A stretch of 64,000 nt of DNA. Source: Tindallia californiensis. Its GTDB lineage: Bacteria > Bacillota > Clostridia > Peptostreptococcales > Tindalliaceae. The stretch covers positions 390,744-454,743 of the forward strand of contig NZ_FNPV01000001.1 in assembly GCF_900107405.1 (NCBI RefSeq), written 5' to 3'. The translations under genes were made by a program, and so were the position numbers. This document shows, in pieces, positions 17,674 through 25,433 of the stretch; position 1 is the first letter of the stretch, and every line of letters starts with the position of its first letter. The notes under the pieces were generated by a model. It ran no database searches, was not told the origin of the DNA, and saw only the letters and a program-made list of their open reading frames with translations.

Positions 17674-18654
17674 GTGAATGACATTCACGTTTTCAGAAAG
17701 AAAAAGGTAGTTCTCATTTTATTATTATTTTTTATCGCTTTTTTTGCTGTTTCCGGATGTGGATCATCGCAAGATGATGCCATGATGTCCGAACCTGCCT
17801 CAGCGCCAGATCTTGATATCTCTGAGAGTGCTTCTTTTACAGAAGAAGCAGCCTACGATGCTGCCCCGCAGGATCCCAGTACCCGCAGCGGCATGAACGT
17901 GAGTGATATTCCTAAAGCCAATCATAAAATTATCTACACAGGTGAAATCTCGATGGAAACCCTTACCTTTGATGAAACCATCGAAAAAATAACCCATTAT
18001 GTAGAAAAAACAGATGGATATATCGAAAGTTCTTCTATCGAAGGTCACAGGATTGGTAACCGATCCGTCCAGTCCAAAAGATATGCCCATTTTACTTTTC
18101 GAATCCCCGAGCAAGGTTTTGCTGGATTCGCTGACCAAATGAGGGAGTTGGGCAATGTAACCTCCGAAAGTACCCAGGGAGAAAATATCACTGAACGTTA
18201 TTTTGACACAGAAGCCCGCCTTAACAGTCTGAAAATCCAAGAAGAAAGATTGTTAAGCTTACTTGAAAAAGCTGATACCATCGATGATATCATGCGTATT
18301 GAATCCGAACTTTCCAATATACGTTATCAAGTCGAGAGTTTAACGGGTACTTTGCAACAATGGGATCATTTAGTCCAGTATTCAACTATCTACCTTAGCC
18401 TTCGAGAAGTGGATGAAATAACACCAGATCCAACTCATCCACCAGGATTTTTAAAAGACTTGCAACACGCCTTGGAAGATTCTATCCTAGCGGTCGTTGA
18501 ATCCTTAAAATTTCTTGTCACCTTTATCATCATGGCCGTTCCTTTTATGATTGTCTTTGGTCTATTGTTTTTGCTAATCAAGAAATTCTATCGAGTGGTT
18601 ATTGAGCCACGACGCAAATCAAAAAAACAACCACCATTACCACCAAAAGAATAA
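17674..18654 (+). CDS. DUF4349 lipoprotein
   Basis: 326 residues starting at a GTG with AAGGAGGG 6 nt upstream. A hydrophobic signal ends in the lipobox VSGCG. A low-complexity acidic Ser/Ala linker follows, then a conserved domain with IIYTGEISMETLTFDETIEKITHYVEK, the long coiled-coil-like helix from RYFDTEARLNSLKIQEE to LTGTLQQWDHL, and a C-terminal membrane helix before a basic tail (KKFYRVV...RRKSKK). This is the DUF4349 layout; no function is established. It should be anchored on the outer face of the membrane at both ends. Confidence 0.85.
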   Translation: MNDIHVFRKKKVVLILLLFFIAFFAVSGCGSSQDDAMMSEPASAPDLDISESASFTEEAAYDAAPQDPSTRSGMNVSDIPKANHKIIYTGEISMETLTFDETIEKITHYVEKTDGYIESSSIEGHRIGNRSVQSKRYAHFTFRIPEQGFAGFADQMRELGNVTSESTQGENITERYFDTEARLNSLKIQEERLLSLLEKADTIDDIMRIESELSNIRYQVESLTGTLQQWDHLVQYSTIYLSLREVDEITPDPTHPPGFLKDLQHALEDSILAVVESLKFLVTFIIMAVPFMIVFGLLFLLIKKFYRVVIEPRRKSKKQPPLPPKE

Positions 18655-18658
18655 AACT

Positions 18659-18692
18659 AAAAAATCTTCGGTTTATCACCGAAGATTTTTTA
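18659..18692 (+). terminator. Bidirectional intrinsic terminator
   Basis: An AAAATCTTCGG arm and CCGAAGATTTT arm with a seven-base loop sit between convergent genes. A-run on one side and T-run on the other serve both strands. Confidence 0.88.
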
Positions 18693-18705
18693 TCTTTTTT
18701 TATTA

Positions 18706-19752
18706 TTAGTGAACCCGAGCCGCCGTAAGAAACCGTGGTCCCCAATAAGACGGATCATCTACAGGATCTAAGGTCACAGAACCTCCGGAGGAAGGAGCAT
18801 GAATAAACATCCCTTCTCCTACATAAAAGCCTACATGAGAAGGTCCTGACCGATAAGCAGTAAAGAATACTAAATCTCCTGGTTCCATCTCTTCCTTCGG
18901 AATATGCTCAACGGCATTATACATAGCCGCACTGGATCTGGGCACAACCACTCCATGATTTGCTAACACATAGGATACCATTCCCGAACAGTCAAACCCA
19001 GTATTAGGACTGGATCCACCAAAACGATAGGGTACTCCTTTCATATCCATCGCCTTGTCTAAGATACTTTCACGCAAATCTTCTGCCTGCTCAATTTCTC
19101 TTTGCAATAATTTTTCTGCTTCATCCAGCATCTGCTTCATTCGCAACTGAGCTTCCTGCCCCATGGATTTTGTCAGCATAACAGAGGCTTCCGCTCGTGT
19201 TACTTTATTATCCGGTTGAAAACTTCCATCCGGATAACCAGAAATCCAGTTTTTCGCAAAAGCTTTCAGTACATAGGTCTGATAAGCTTCTGGTATTTTT
19301 TCATAATCCTTCACTCGTTCAATGTAAGATTCGCAACCCTCTGTATCCTCTGTAAGCTGTGTTCTTACTAAAATTCTTGCCGCTTCTGCCCGGTTAATCG
19401 GTTCATCCAGAGCCATTGTTTCAGCGTCTCCCGGCTCGATAGCACCCATCTCTTCTGCCGCACGTATGTAATTCATTGCCCAATGTTCATTTTCTGCTGT
19501 TTGGTAATGTCGGTGACTTGTTTTCATTGCCAATACAATAAATTCTGCTTTACTGATGGTTGCATCCGGTCTGAAGGTCGAGTCACTATACCCTCTTACA
19601 ACGTCCATATCCGATAAGGTTAACACATAGCCAACATGCCAGTCTGTTAAATCAACATCAGAAAACTCAGACCCGTTAAACGTCGCAAACGCAGAAGGAA
19701 TACTTATGCCAATAACTAGGATGACAAGAACTAGAATCATTCGATACTTCAC
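18706..19752 (-). CDS. SLH-domain cell-wall hydrolase with NlpC/P60 domain
   Basis: 348 residues. A signal peptide (ending about AFA) is followed by three S-layer homology repeats with typical phrases such as VVRGYSDSTFRPDATISKAEF, a degenerate middle copy and ISGYPDGSFQPDNKVTRAEA. After a short charged helix comes an NlpC/P60 domain with catalytic Cys in FDCSGM and His in PSHVGFY, plus FIHAPS. It should anchor to the secondary wall polymer and cleave peptidoglycan peptides. Start is a GTG with GGAGTG upstream. It is divergent from dinB. Confidence 0.92.
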   Translation of the reverse strand: MKYRMILVLVILVIGISIPSAFATFNGSEFSDVDLTDWHVGYVLTLSDMDVVRGYSDSTFRPDATISKAEFIVLAMKTSHRHYQTAENEHWAMNYIRAAEEMGAIEPGDAETMALDEPINRAEAARILVRTQLTEDTEGCESYIERVKDYEKIPEAYQTYVLKAFAKNWISGYPDGSFQPDNKVTRAEASVMLTKSMGQEAQLRMKQMLDEAEKLLQREIEQAEDLRESILDKAMDMKGVPYRFGGSSPNTGFDCSGMVSYVLANHGVVVPRSSAAMYNAVEHIPKEEMEPGDLVFFTAYRSGPSHVGFYVGEGMFIHAPSSGGSVTLDPVDDPSYWGPRFLTAARVH

Positions 19753-19874
19753 ACTGTCACTCCTTTAAGGCCTTGATGACATTTTTCGCTCAGAATTGGT
19801 TTATACTCAAGCCTTTTTATTTTAAGCAAAATTATATCATAAAAACAGTTTTTGTAAACGCCAGATCTCGTCCT

Positions 19875-19904
19875 AAAGATAAAGGATATATGTCCTTTAT
19901 CTTT
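19875..19904. promoter_or_regulatory. 30-bp palindrome between divergent genes, candidate operator
   Basis: AAAGATAAAGGA, six bases, then TCCTTTATCTTT: perfect 12-bp arms. It ends 12 bp before the -35 of the dinB promoter and is not followed by a T-run, which argues for protein binding rather than termination. It does not match a LexA or Fur box I know. Confidence 0.45.
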
Positions 19905-19916
19905 ACAAAGCCTTCC

Positions 19917-19945
19917 TTGACAGCTTTCAAAGGGTGCAGGATAAT
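19917..19945 (+). promoter_or_regulatory. Promoter of the DNA polymerase IV gene
   Basis: TTGACA at 19917-19922 and GATAAT at 19940-19945 with a 17-bp spacer, about 90 bp before the start codon. Confidence 0.75.
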
Positions 19946-20031
19946 AAAAACATCAAGTATATTTTTTTACTTATTTGATAAGCTTCTTTATCGATGAAGC
20001 CTATAGAATACGTTGAAAGGAACTGGATAAA

Positions 20032-21243
20032 ATGAGTAAGACTATTTTCTTGGTCGATATGAATGCTTTTTTCATAAGCTGTGAAATGAGCCGGGATGCT
20101 TCTCTTAAAGATGTACCAGCGGCGGTTGCCGGTAGCCCTGAAAAACGAACTGGCATTGTATTAGCGGCTAATTATAATGCTCGCCATTATGGAGTTAAAA
20201 CTGCTATGACGTTACATGAAGCTTATCAAAAATGCCCCGAACTAATTACCGTTCCACCTGATCATAAATATTATAAACAGCGATCAGACGAAGTGATGAA
20301 ACGGCTACTTCACTATTCACCGATCGTTGAACAAAACAGTATCGACGAAGCTTGGCTGGATATGACCGGTACAGAGAAGTTGCTTGGTCCTGCCTACAAA
20401 GTAGCAACAACCATCATGAACGATTTGGAGAATCATCTGGACTTATGGTGTTCTATTGGCATTTCCAGTAATAAGTTTTTAGCAAAAATGGCTGCTGATA
20501 TGAAAAAACCTCTTGGTATTACAGAACTTTGGCCAAAGGATGTCGAAAAGAAGCTATGGCCTCTTCCTGCACAAAAAATGTATGGGGTAGGAAGTAAGAC
20601 TTTCCATAAATTAAAATTGTTAAATATCAACACCATTGGCGATATTGCCAACTTTTCGGCCACAGAGCTTTTAAGGGTTTTCGGAGCCCATGGTCTCAGC
20701 TTGCATCAAAAGGCGAATGGCATCGATCCTAGTAATGTTGTTCCTAACTCAAAGGATGATATGAAATCCATTGGACGGTCTGTCACGCTAGAATCTGATG
20801 CTTATAAGGCAGAATCTGTCAGAAATATTTTTTTTGCTTTAGCAGAAGATGTTGCTATGCAAGGAAGACAACATAACAAAAAAGGTACAGTGGTACAAAT
20901 TATCCTAAAATCCAACGACTTCAAGTCCATTACCCGTCAAGTAACTGTAGAGCCAACTTACTATACAAAAGATTTATATGACCACGGTTTCCAACTACTG
21001 CAAAAGAACTGGCCTCCTCATAAAGGTGTCCGATTAATCGGAATTAGCCTAACTGGTTTCTGTGATCATGAGCAAGGTCAACAGATGAGTATCTTTGATA
21101 CGTTGAACCATTCACCAAAAAAACAAACGCTTTTATCCCTTAAAAAACCTTCTCATACGGTTGATGACTTATTAGACAAAATCAGAAAAAAGCACGGCTC
21201 AGATTCTATCAGCCGCGCTTCTTTGCTTAGAAAGAAAAAATAG
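20032..21243 (+). CDS. dinB: DNA polymerase IV (Y-family)
   Basis: 403 residues. The catalytic acidic residues are in VDMNAFF at the N terminus and NSIDEAWLDMT near residue 105. SIGISSNKFLAKMAADMKKP, the helix-hairpin-helix region (YGVGSKTFHKL) and the little-finger domain GRSVTLE are in place. It performs error-prone translesion synthesis. A strong promoter and a long palindrome lie upstream; no obvious SOS box is seen. The C terminus is a basic tail without a clear clamp-binding peptide beyond QQMSIFD, which fits a beta-clamp motif near residue 350. Confidence 0.94.
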   Translation: MSKTIFLVDMNAFFISCEMSRDASLKDVPAAVAGSPEKRTGIVLAANYNARHYGVKTAMTLHEAYQKCPELITVPPDHKYYKQRSDEVMKRLLHYSPIVEQNSIDEAWLDMTGTEKLLGPAYKVATTIMNDLENHLDLWCSIGISSNKFLAKMAADMKKPLGITELWPKDVEKKLWPLPAQKMYGVGSKTFHKLKLLNINTIGDIANFSATELLRVFGAHGLSLHQKANGIDPSNVVPNSKDDMKSIGRSVTLESDAYKAESVRNIFFALAEDVAMQGRQHNKKGTVVQIILKSNDFKSITRQVTVEPTYYTKDLYDHGFQLLQKNWPPHKGVRLIGISLTGFCDHEQGQQMSIFDTLNHSPKKQTLLSLKKPSHTVDDLLDKIRKKHGSDSISRASLLRKKK

Positions 21244-21269
21244 GTTGTAATGATACGCTTTAAAGCTTT

Positions 21270-22469
21270 TTATTTTATGCTATTCAATGCCTGATCTAAA
21301 TCAGCAATAATATCTTCGACTTCTTCAAGACCCACGGATAATCGGATAAGATCTGGTGAGATACCTGCCATTTCACATTCTTCCGGTGAATAGGTAGAAT
21401 GGGTCATGCTTGCCGGATGCTGAATCAAACTCTCAGCATCGCCAAGACTGACGGCCAGACCGCATAACTCTACGTTTTCCATTACTTGTTTTCCTTTTTC
21501 AACGCCACCATTAATCAGAAAAGATATCATGGCGCCAGGTTGGCTCATTTGCTTTTTCACCAAATCCACCTGAGGAAAATCTTCAAAACCAGGATAATAC
21601 ACTTCTTTTACCGCAGGGTGGTTGCGTAAAAAGGCTGCAACTTTTCTAGCATTCTGACAATGCCTGTCCATTCTTAATTTAAGGGTTTTTAGTCCTCTTT
21701 CTATCAAAAATGAATCGAAAGGACTTATGGAGGCACCTGTCATATCTTTTAAGCCGAAGGTTCTCACTTCTGTTATAAATGCTTCGCTTCCTATGACGAA
21801 CCCAGCAATAACATCCCCATGACCATTAAGATATTTAGTAGCCGAATGTACTACAACGTCAGCTCCTAATTCCAATGGTTTTTGCAGGTAGGGTGTACAA
21901 AAAGTATTGTCAACCATCACCAAGCAATTCTCGTTTTTATGAGCTATTTGACTTATTTCAGCAATGTCCGCAAGTTCCATCGTTGGGTTTGCAGGACTTT
22001 CCAGATAGACAATCCGTGTGTTAGGCTTCATTGCCTTACGCACATTTTCCGGATCTTTCATATCTACAAAGGTAACTTCTACGTTAAACCGGCTCATCCC
22101 ATGACATAGCAAAGCGAAAGTGCACCCATATAATGTTTTTCCAGCAATGATATGATCACCTGCTTTGATAGCTGTCCAAATAGATGAAGAAATCGCCCCC
22201 ATACCGGAAGCTGTTGCCAGAGCAGCTTCTCCCCCCTCCAGCAAAGCCATTTTTTCTTCTATTACTGTGGTAGTAGGGTTGCCAAGGCGTGTGTAGATAT
22301 AGCCTTCCTCTTCTCCTGCAAAACGGTTCCCTCCTTGATCGGCAGAGTCAAATAAGAAGGTGGCCGTTTGATAGATGGGTGTTGCTAAAGTACCTTGCTC
22401 ATTACGAACCGAACCAGCGTGTATGCTTTGTGTTGCAAAACCCTGTGTTTTCATCTTTTCTTTTTCCAT
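21270..22469 (-). CDS. Methionine gamma-lyase / Cys-Met metabolism PLP enzyme
   Basis: About 399 residues of the trans-sulfuration PLP family. The Schiff-base lysine is in SATKYLNGHGDV, and TRLGNPTT and SGMGAISS are typical. The segment LYGCTFALL contains the cysteine that, as I recall, marks methionine gamma-lyase (Cys116 in the Pseudomonas enzyme), so cleavage of methionine to methanethiol, 2-oxobutyrate and ammonia is favoured over O-acetylhomoserine sulfhydrylase. The ATG at 22469 has GGGAGG 9 nt upstream. A small ORF and a truncated copy of the shared leader element precede it, and a methyltransferase gene lies upstream on the same strand. Confidence 0.85.
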   Translation of the reverse strand: MEKEKMKTQGFATQSIHAGSVRNEQGTLATPIYQTATFLFDSADQGGNRFAGEEEGYIYTRLGNPTTTVIEEKMALLEGGEAALATASGMGAISSSIWTAIKAGDHIIAGKTLYGCTFALLCHGMSRFNVEVTFVDMKDPENVRKAMKPNTRIVYLESPANPTMELADIAEISQIAHKNENCLVMVDNTFCTPYLQKPLELGADVVVHSATKYLNGHGDVIAGFVIGSEAFITEVRTFGLKDMTGASISPFDSFLIERGLKTLKLRMDRHCQNARKVAAFLRNHPAVKEVYYPGFEDFPQVDLVKKQMSQPGAMISFLINGGVEKGKQVMENVELCGLAVSLGDAESLIQHPASMTHSTYSPEECEMAGISPDLIRLSVGLEEVEDIIADLDQALNSIK

Positions 22470-22525
22470 GAAGCATAACCTCCCGTTTTCACAAAATATT
22501 ATCGAAGAATCCATCATTCACTGAT

Positions 22526-22560
22526 TTACCCGATGACTAGCACCACTTAAAATTCTGTTT
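22526..22560 (-). promoter_or_regulatory. Shortened copy C of the shared leader element
   Basis: On the minus strand AGTCATCGGGTAAA ends 57 nt before methionine gamma-lyase. The flank AACAGAATTTT resembles AACAGAGTTTT before copy B, but the two central hairpins of copies A and B are missing. Confidence 0.35.
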
Positions 22561-22561
22561 A

Positions 22562-22654
22562 TTATCCTCTGTAATATATCTTCGACAATAATTTGTAAAT
22601 CCCTTCTTTTTTGTGGAAATAATGTTCATTCATTAGTTTTTTCCAACTTGTCAT
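22562..22654 (-). CDS. Possible 30-residue small protein
   Basis: An ATG with GGTGAGG 8 nt upstream opens a 30-codon frame ending in TAA, in the gap between the methyltransferase and methionine gamma-lyase genes. The peptide begins MTSWKKLMNEHYF and ends LLSKIYYRG: basic, aromatic and possibly amphipathic. It may be a small membrane-associated protein or a leader peptide for the downstream gene. I do not recognise a family. Only the ribosome site and codon pattern support it. Confidence 0.35.
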   Translation of the reverse strand: MTSWKKLMNEHYFHKKEGIYKLLSKIYYRG

Positions 22655-22694
22655 TGAGTCAACCTCACCACTTTTGCAAGAAAGGTTCTTTTGA

Positions 22695-23513
22695 TTAGTT
22701 TGTTTTCCAGATAATTTCCCCTACCGTTGCTTCTGTTTTTTCCAATACAACCCCATCGTGTTGTTGCTTTTCTAAAAAAGTTCGAATTTCCTCTTTTATG
22801 TTAGAGGATATTTCTTGCTTAATTCGAGTTTTTTTAATGTAATGTTGAGCGGCTTCTTCTATAGGCATTTTCATTTCCCACTCTCGATGATAAAGGTTCA
22901 ACTCTGAATTGATGCCTTGTATTCTAAGTATATTTTGTATAGATTCGATTTTATTGGTGAGATGAACCCCTTTATCCCCTACTCGCCTTTGAATTTCATC
23001 CCCCAACTTATCCTTTCGTTTTATGAAAGCACTGATATAACAATATCCTTTGCTAGCCGTCATCATTTTGTCAAAAGTATCCCAATTGTGTATTGCTGGT
23101 GACATAGAAGCAATCACCATATCAAAGTAATGGTTCCACCCATAGTGGTTCAGATCAACCTCTTCCCAATTTTCTTTTATTAATGTAATGGAAGGAAGGT
23201 TTAGATTTTCAGCCTTTTCTTTTAGATGTTTCAACATGTTTGACGAAATATCCATAGCCGTCACCTGGCACCCTTTTTTTGCAAAGGCAATGCTATGTGT
23301 TCCCGGACCGCACCCAATGTCCAGCACCTTGCTCTGACTGGAAATCATACCTTTCTGAATCAGCTCTTCTGCCATCTGATCTGCTTTTTCTTGACGTTTT
23401 TCAGCACGTTGATTAAACTCATTTGCCCTATCGTCCCAGAAAGATTCGCAGGTTTCCATATCTAACTCTTGATTTAACTGATTAATCCAATACTCAAGTT
23501 TCTCTTCATTCAT
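22695..23513 (-). CDS. Class I SAM-dependent methyltransferase
   Basis: 272 residues. Motif I is VLDIGCGPGTHSIAFA near residue 63, followed by the acidic end of strand 2 (VTAMDIS) and FDMVIASMSP as motif IV. The substrate is unknown. It lies 100 bp downstream of the ABC importer genes on the same strand, with leader copy B in between, and about 225 bp upstream of methionine gamma-lyase. It could be cotranscribed with the B12-controlled importer or expressed separately through its leader. No metal- or cofactor-specific motif is visible. Confidence 0.82.
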   Translation of the reverse strand: MNEEKLEYWINQLNQELDMETCESFWDDRANEFNQRAEKRQEKADQMAEELIQKGMISSQSKVLDIGCGPGTHSIAFAKKGCQVTAMDISSNMLKHLKEKAENLNLPSITLIKENWEEVDLNHYGWNHYFDMVIASMSPAIHNWDTFDKMMTASKGYCYISAFIKRKDKLGDEIQRRVGDKGVHLTNKIESIQNILRIQGINSELNLYHREWEMKMPIEEAAQHYIKKTRIKQEISSNIKEEIRTFLEKQQHDGVVLEKTEATVGEIIWKTN

Positions 23514-23533
23514 TTGTAAACCATCCTTTCCAT

Positions 23534-23603
23534 TTATCCGATGACTGTCATCGCTAAAGCTGGCTCTTCAGTAAGAAAGAGGTAGCGCTTCACCGAAAGC
23601 TAA
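23534..23603 (-). promoter_or_regulatory. Candidate structured leader element, copy B (methyltransferase gene)
   Basis: On the minus strand AGTCATCGGATAAA lies 20 nt before the methyltransferase start. It is preceded by an AGCTT...AAGCGCT hairpin and a CTCTT...AAGAG hairpin, in the same order as copy A. CGATGACAGTCATCG is additionally a perfect palindrome at the 3' end. Confidence 0.45.
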
Positions 23604-23613
23604 AAACTCTGTT

Positions 23614-24456
23614 TTATCGTAACATCCTAGGGTCTGCCATGCTTTCTAAATCTCTCCCTAATAGTGCCAGCGAGGTTACCAAAAGTGTAAGAAAAATCCA
23701 AGGAAACAGTAACCACCATTTCCAAAAAGGAGTCATAAAGATCCCTTGAAAATTAACAGCATGGTGAATGATCAAGCCCCAACTTCTTGAAGCTGGATCG
23801 CCAAGGCCTAGAAAAGCTAAGGAGGACTCGGTTACAATGGCCATACTTGCCAAACGGATCATGTTAATCATCAGTAATGGAAACAACTCTGGAATAAGAT
23901 GTTTCCATATCATATAGGGAGCCTTCCCGCCGTAATGGGATGCCATCTTGATATAAGGTTGTTCTCTTAGGGATAATGTTGCTGCCCGGAGAATTCTTGC
24001 TGGTCTGGACCAGGAAAACAGAGCTAAGACAATAATGATATTTTTCAGGCTTGATCCAAAAAAAGCAGCAATCACAATCATTGCTGGTAATTCAGGAAGT
24101 GCCAGCATGATATCAATGAACCGTTGGATACATCTATCCATAACGCCTCCTTTCCAGGCAGCCATGATGCCAATAATCCCACCTCCCAAACCTGCCAGTA
24201 GAGAGGTTCCCAATCCAACCAACAGGCTGGTTCTGGCACCATGGGCAATCATTGACCAAATATCAATCCCTAGCTGATCCGTACCCATAATATGAGGCCA
24301 TCCTGGCGGTTCCAAAGCTGGTCCTGATGAACGCTGATGTGGTAAGTTGGTAAGGACTGGCGCAAAAATAGCCATCATGGTTAAGGTTATTAATAGAAGC
24401 ATTGCCAGCTTTCCGAACAAAGATCTGGCTTTCCAGAAAAAAATCAAGGCTTTCAT
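23614..24456 (-). CDS. Oligopeptide/nickel-type ABC transporter permease (DppC/NikC-like)
   Basis: 280 residues with about six membrane helices and the binding-protein-dependent permease signature in SHYGGKAPYMIWKHLIPELFP (EAA loop). The N-terminal GTDQLGIDIWSMIAHGARTSLLVG is typical of DppC/OppC/NikC. It forms the membrane pore with the preceding permease. Its start overlaps the upstream permease stop by 4 bp, indicating coupling. It is the last transporter gene of the series opened by the cobalamin riboswitch. Confidence 0.92.
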   Translation of the reverse strand: MKALIFFWKARSLFGKLAMLLLITLTMMAIFAPVLTNLPHQRSSGPALEPPGWPHIMGTDQLGIDIWSMIAHGARTSLLVGLGTSLLAGLGGGIIGIMAAWKGGVMDRCIQRFIDIMLALPELPAMIVIAAFFGSSLKNIIIVLALFSWSRPARILRAATLSLREQPYIKMASHYGGKAPYMIWKHLIPELFPLLMINMIRLASMAIVTESSLAFLGLGDPASRSWGLIIHHAVNFQGIFMTPFWKWWLLFPWIFLTLLVTSLALLGRDLESMADPRMLR

Positions 24457-25433
24457 TTCGCCCGACCTCCTTTTTCAATACGAGGATCAACTTTTAGATA
24501 TATTAAATCAGCTATCAGATTAGCAAGAATCACCGTTATCCCCATTACCAAAAAAATCCCCTGAAGCAATGGATAGTCTCGATAGGCGACAGCCGTTGTC
24601 ATCAATGTGCCTAATCCTGGATAAGAAAAAAGGTTTTCCACGATAACCGCTCCACCAACTAACCCGCCTACTTGCAACGCAATTCTTGTAATGAGCGGTA
24701 ATAAAGCATTGCGCAGTCCATGAATATACCGGATGCGGTATTCTTTTAATCCTTTCGCTCGTGCTGTGGTCATATAGTCCTTGGTAAGCACCGTGCTTAA
24801 GCTATTTCGTACCATCAGATAAATACCACCTGTTCTCGCTATGGTCAAGGTTATGATAGGTAGAGTCGCATGCCTTATGATGTCAATCACTTTTGACCAG
24901 TGATCTGTATGCATTGCAAAATGTGTCTTTGCCCCAGAAAGTGGAAGCCAACCTAACATCACAGAAAACACAACCAACAAAACCAATCCTATTAAAAATG
25001 CTGGTATTTCAGACAATACAATAATCAGGCTATACGTTAATGAATCTTGCCATTGATTTCTTTTCCAAGCAGAATAAGTACCAAGCAACACTCCTGCTAA
25101 AATGCTTAGCGCTAAAGAAGTGCCCACTAAAAAGAAAGTCCAAGGCAACCGCTTCATTATGAGATGACTAACCTCCTCACGATGACTATAACTAAAACCG
25201 AACTGACCACGACTTACATCCATCATGTAGTTGACGTATTGAACATGTAACGGTCTGTCCAAACCATAATACTCTCTATAGTAAGTTATTTGTTCTTTCG
25301 AATATTCCACAGAAGCCTCATGATCATCTCCACTAATATATAAAAAAGGATCTCCCGGCATCATTCTCGGAAGTGCAAAATTAAGGCTAAGAATGACAAT
25401 AAACGTCATCAGATACTCTGCTTTTCTATCCAT
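24453..25433 (-). CDS. Oligopeptide/nickel-type ABC transporter permease (DppB/NikB-like)
   Basis: 326 residues. DppB/OppB-like features are FALPRMMPGDPF after the first helix, YYREYYGLDRPLHVQYVNYM, and the EAA loop AKGLKEYRIRYIHGLRNALLP, then VIVENLFSYPGLG. Six membrane segments are apparent. It pairs with the DppC-like permease. Its start overlaps the ATPase gene by 8 bp. Substrate cannot be assigned from the permease; the upstream cobalamin riboswitch suggests cobalt, a corrinoid or a metal-ligand complex. Confidence 0.92.
   Translation of the reverse strand: MDRKAEYLMTFIVILSLNFALPRMMPGDPFLYISGDDHEASVEYSKEQITYYREYYGLDRPLHVQYVNYMMDVSRGQFGFSYSHREEVSHLIMKRLPWTFFLVGTSLALSILAGVLLGTYSAWKRNQWQDSLTYSLIIVLSEIPAFLIGLVLLVVFSVMLGWLPLSGAKTHFAMHTDHWSKVIDIIRHATLPIITLTIARTGGIYLMVRNSLSTVLTKDYMTTARAKGLKEYRIRYIHGLRNALLPLITRIALQVGGLVGGAVIVENLFSYPGLGTLMTTAVAYRDYPLLQGIFLVMGITVILANLIADLIYLKVDPRIEKGGRAK

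Noticed and set aside
22470..22690. S-box (SAM) riboswitch before methionine gamma-lyase
   Set aside because: None of the conserved S-box core segments (such as GAGGGA, GGCCC or GCAACC) is present and the gap is too short.
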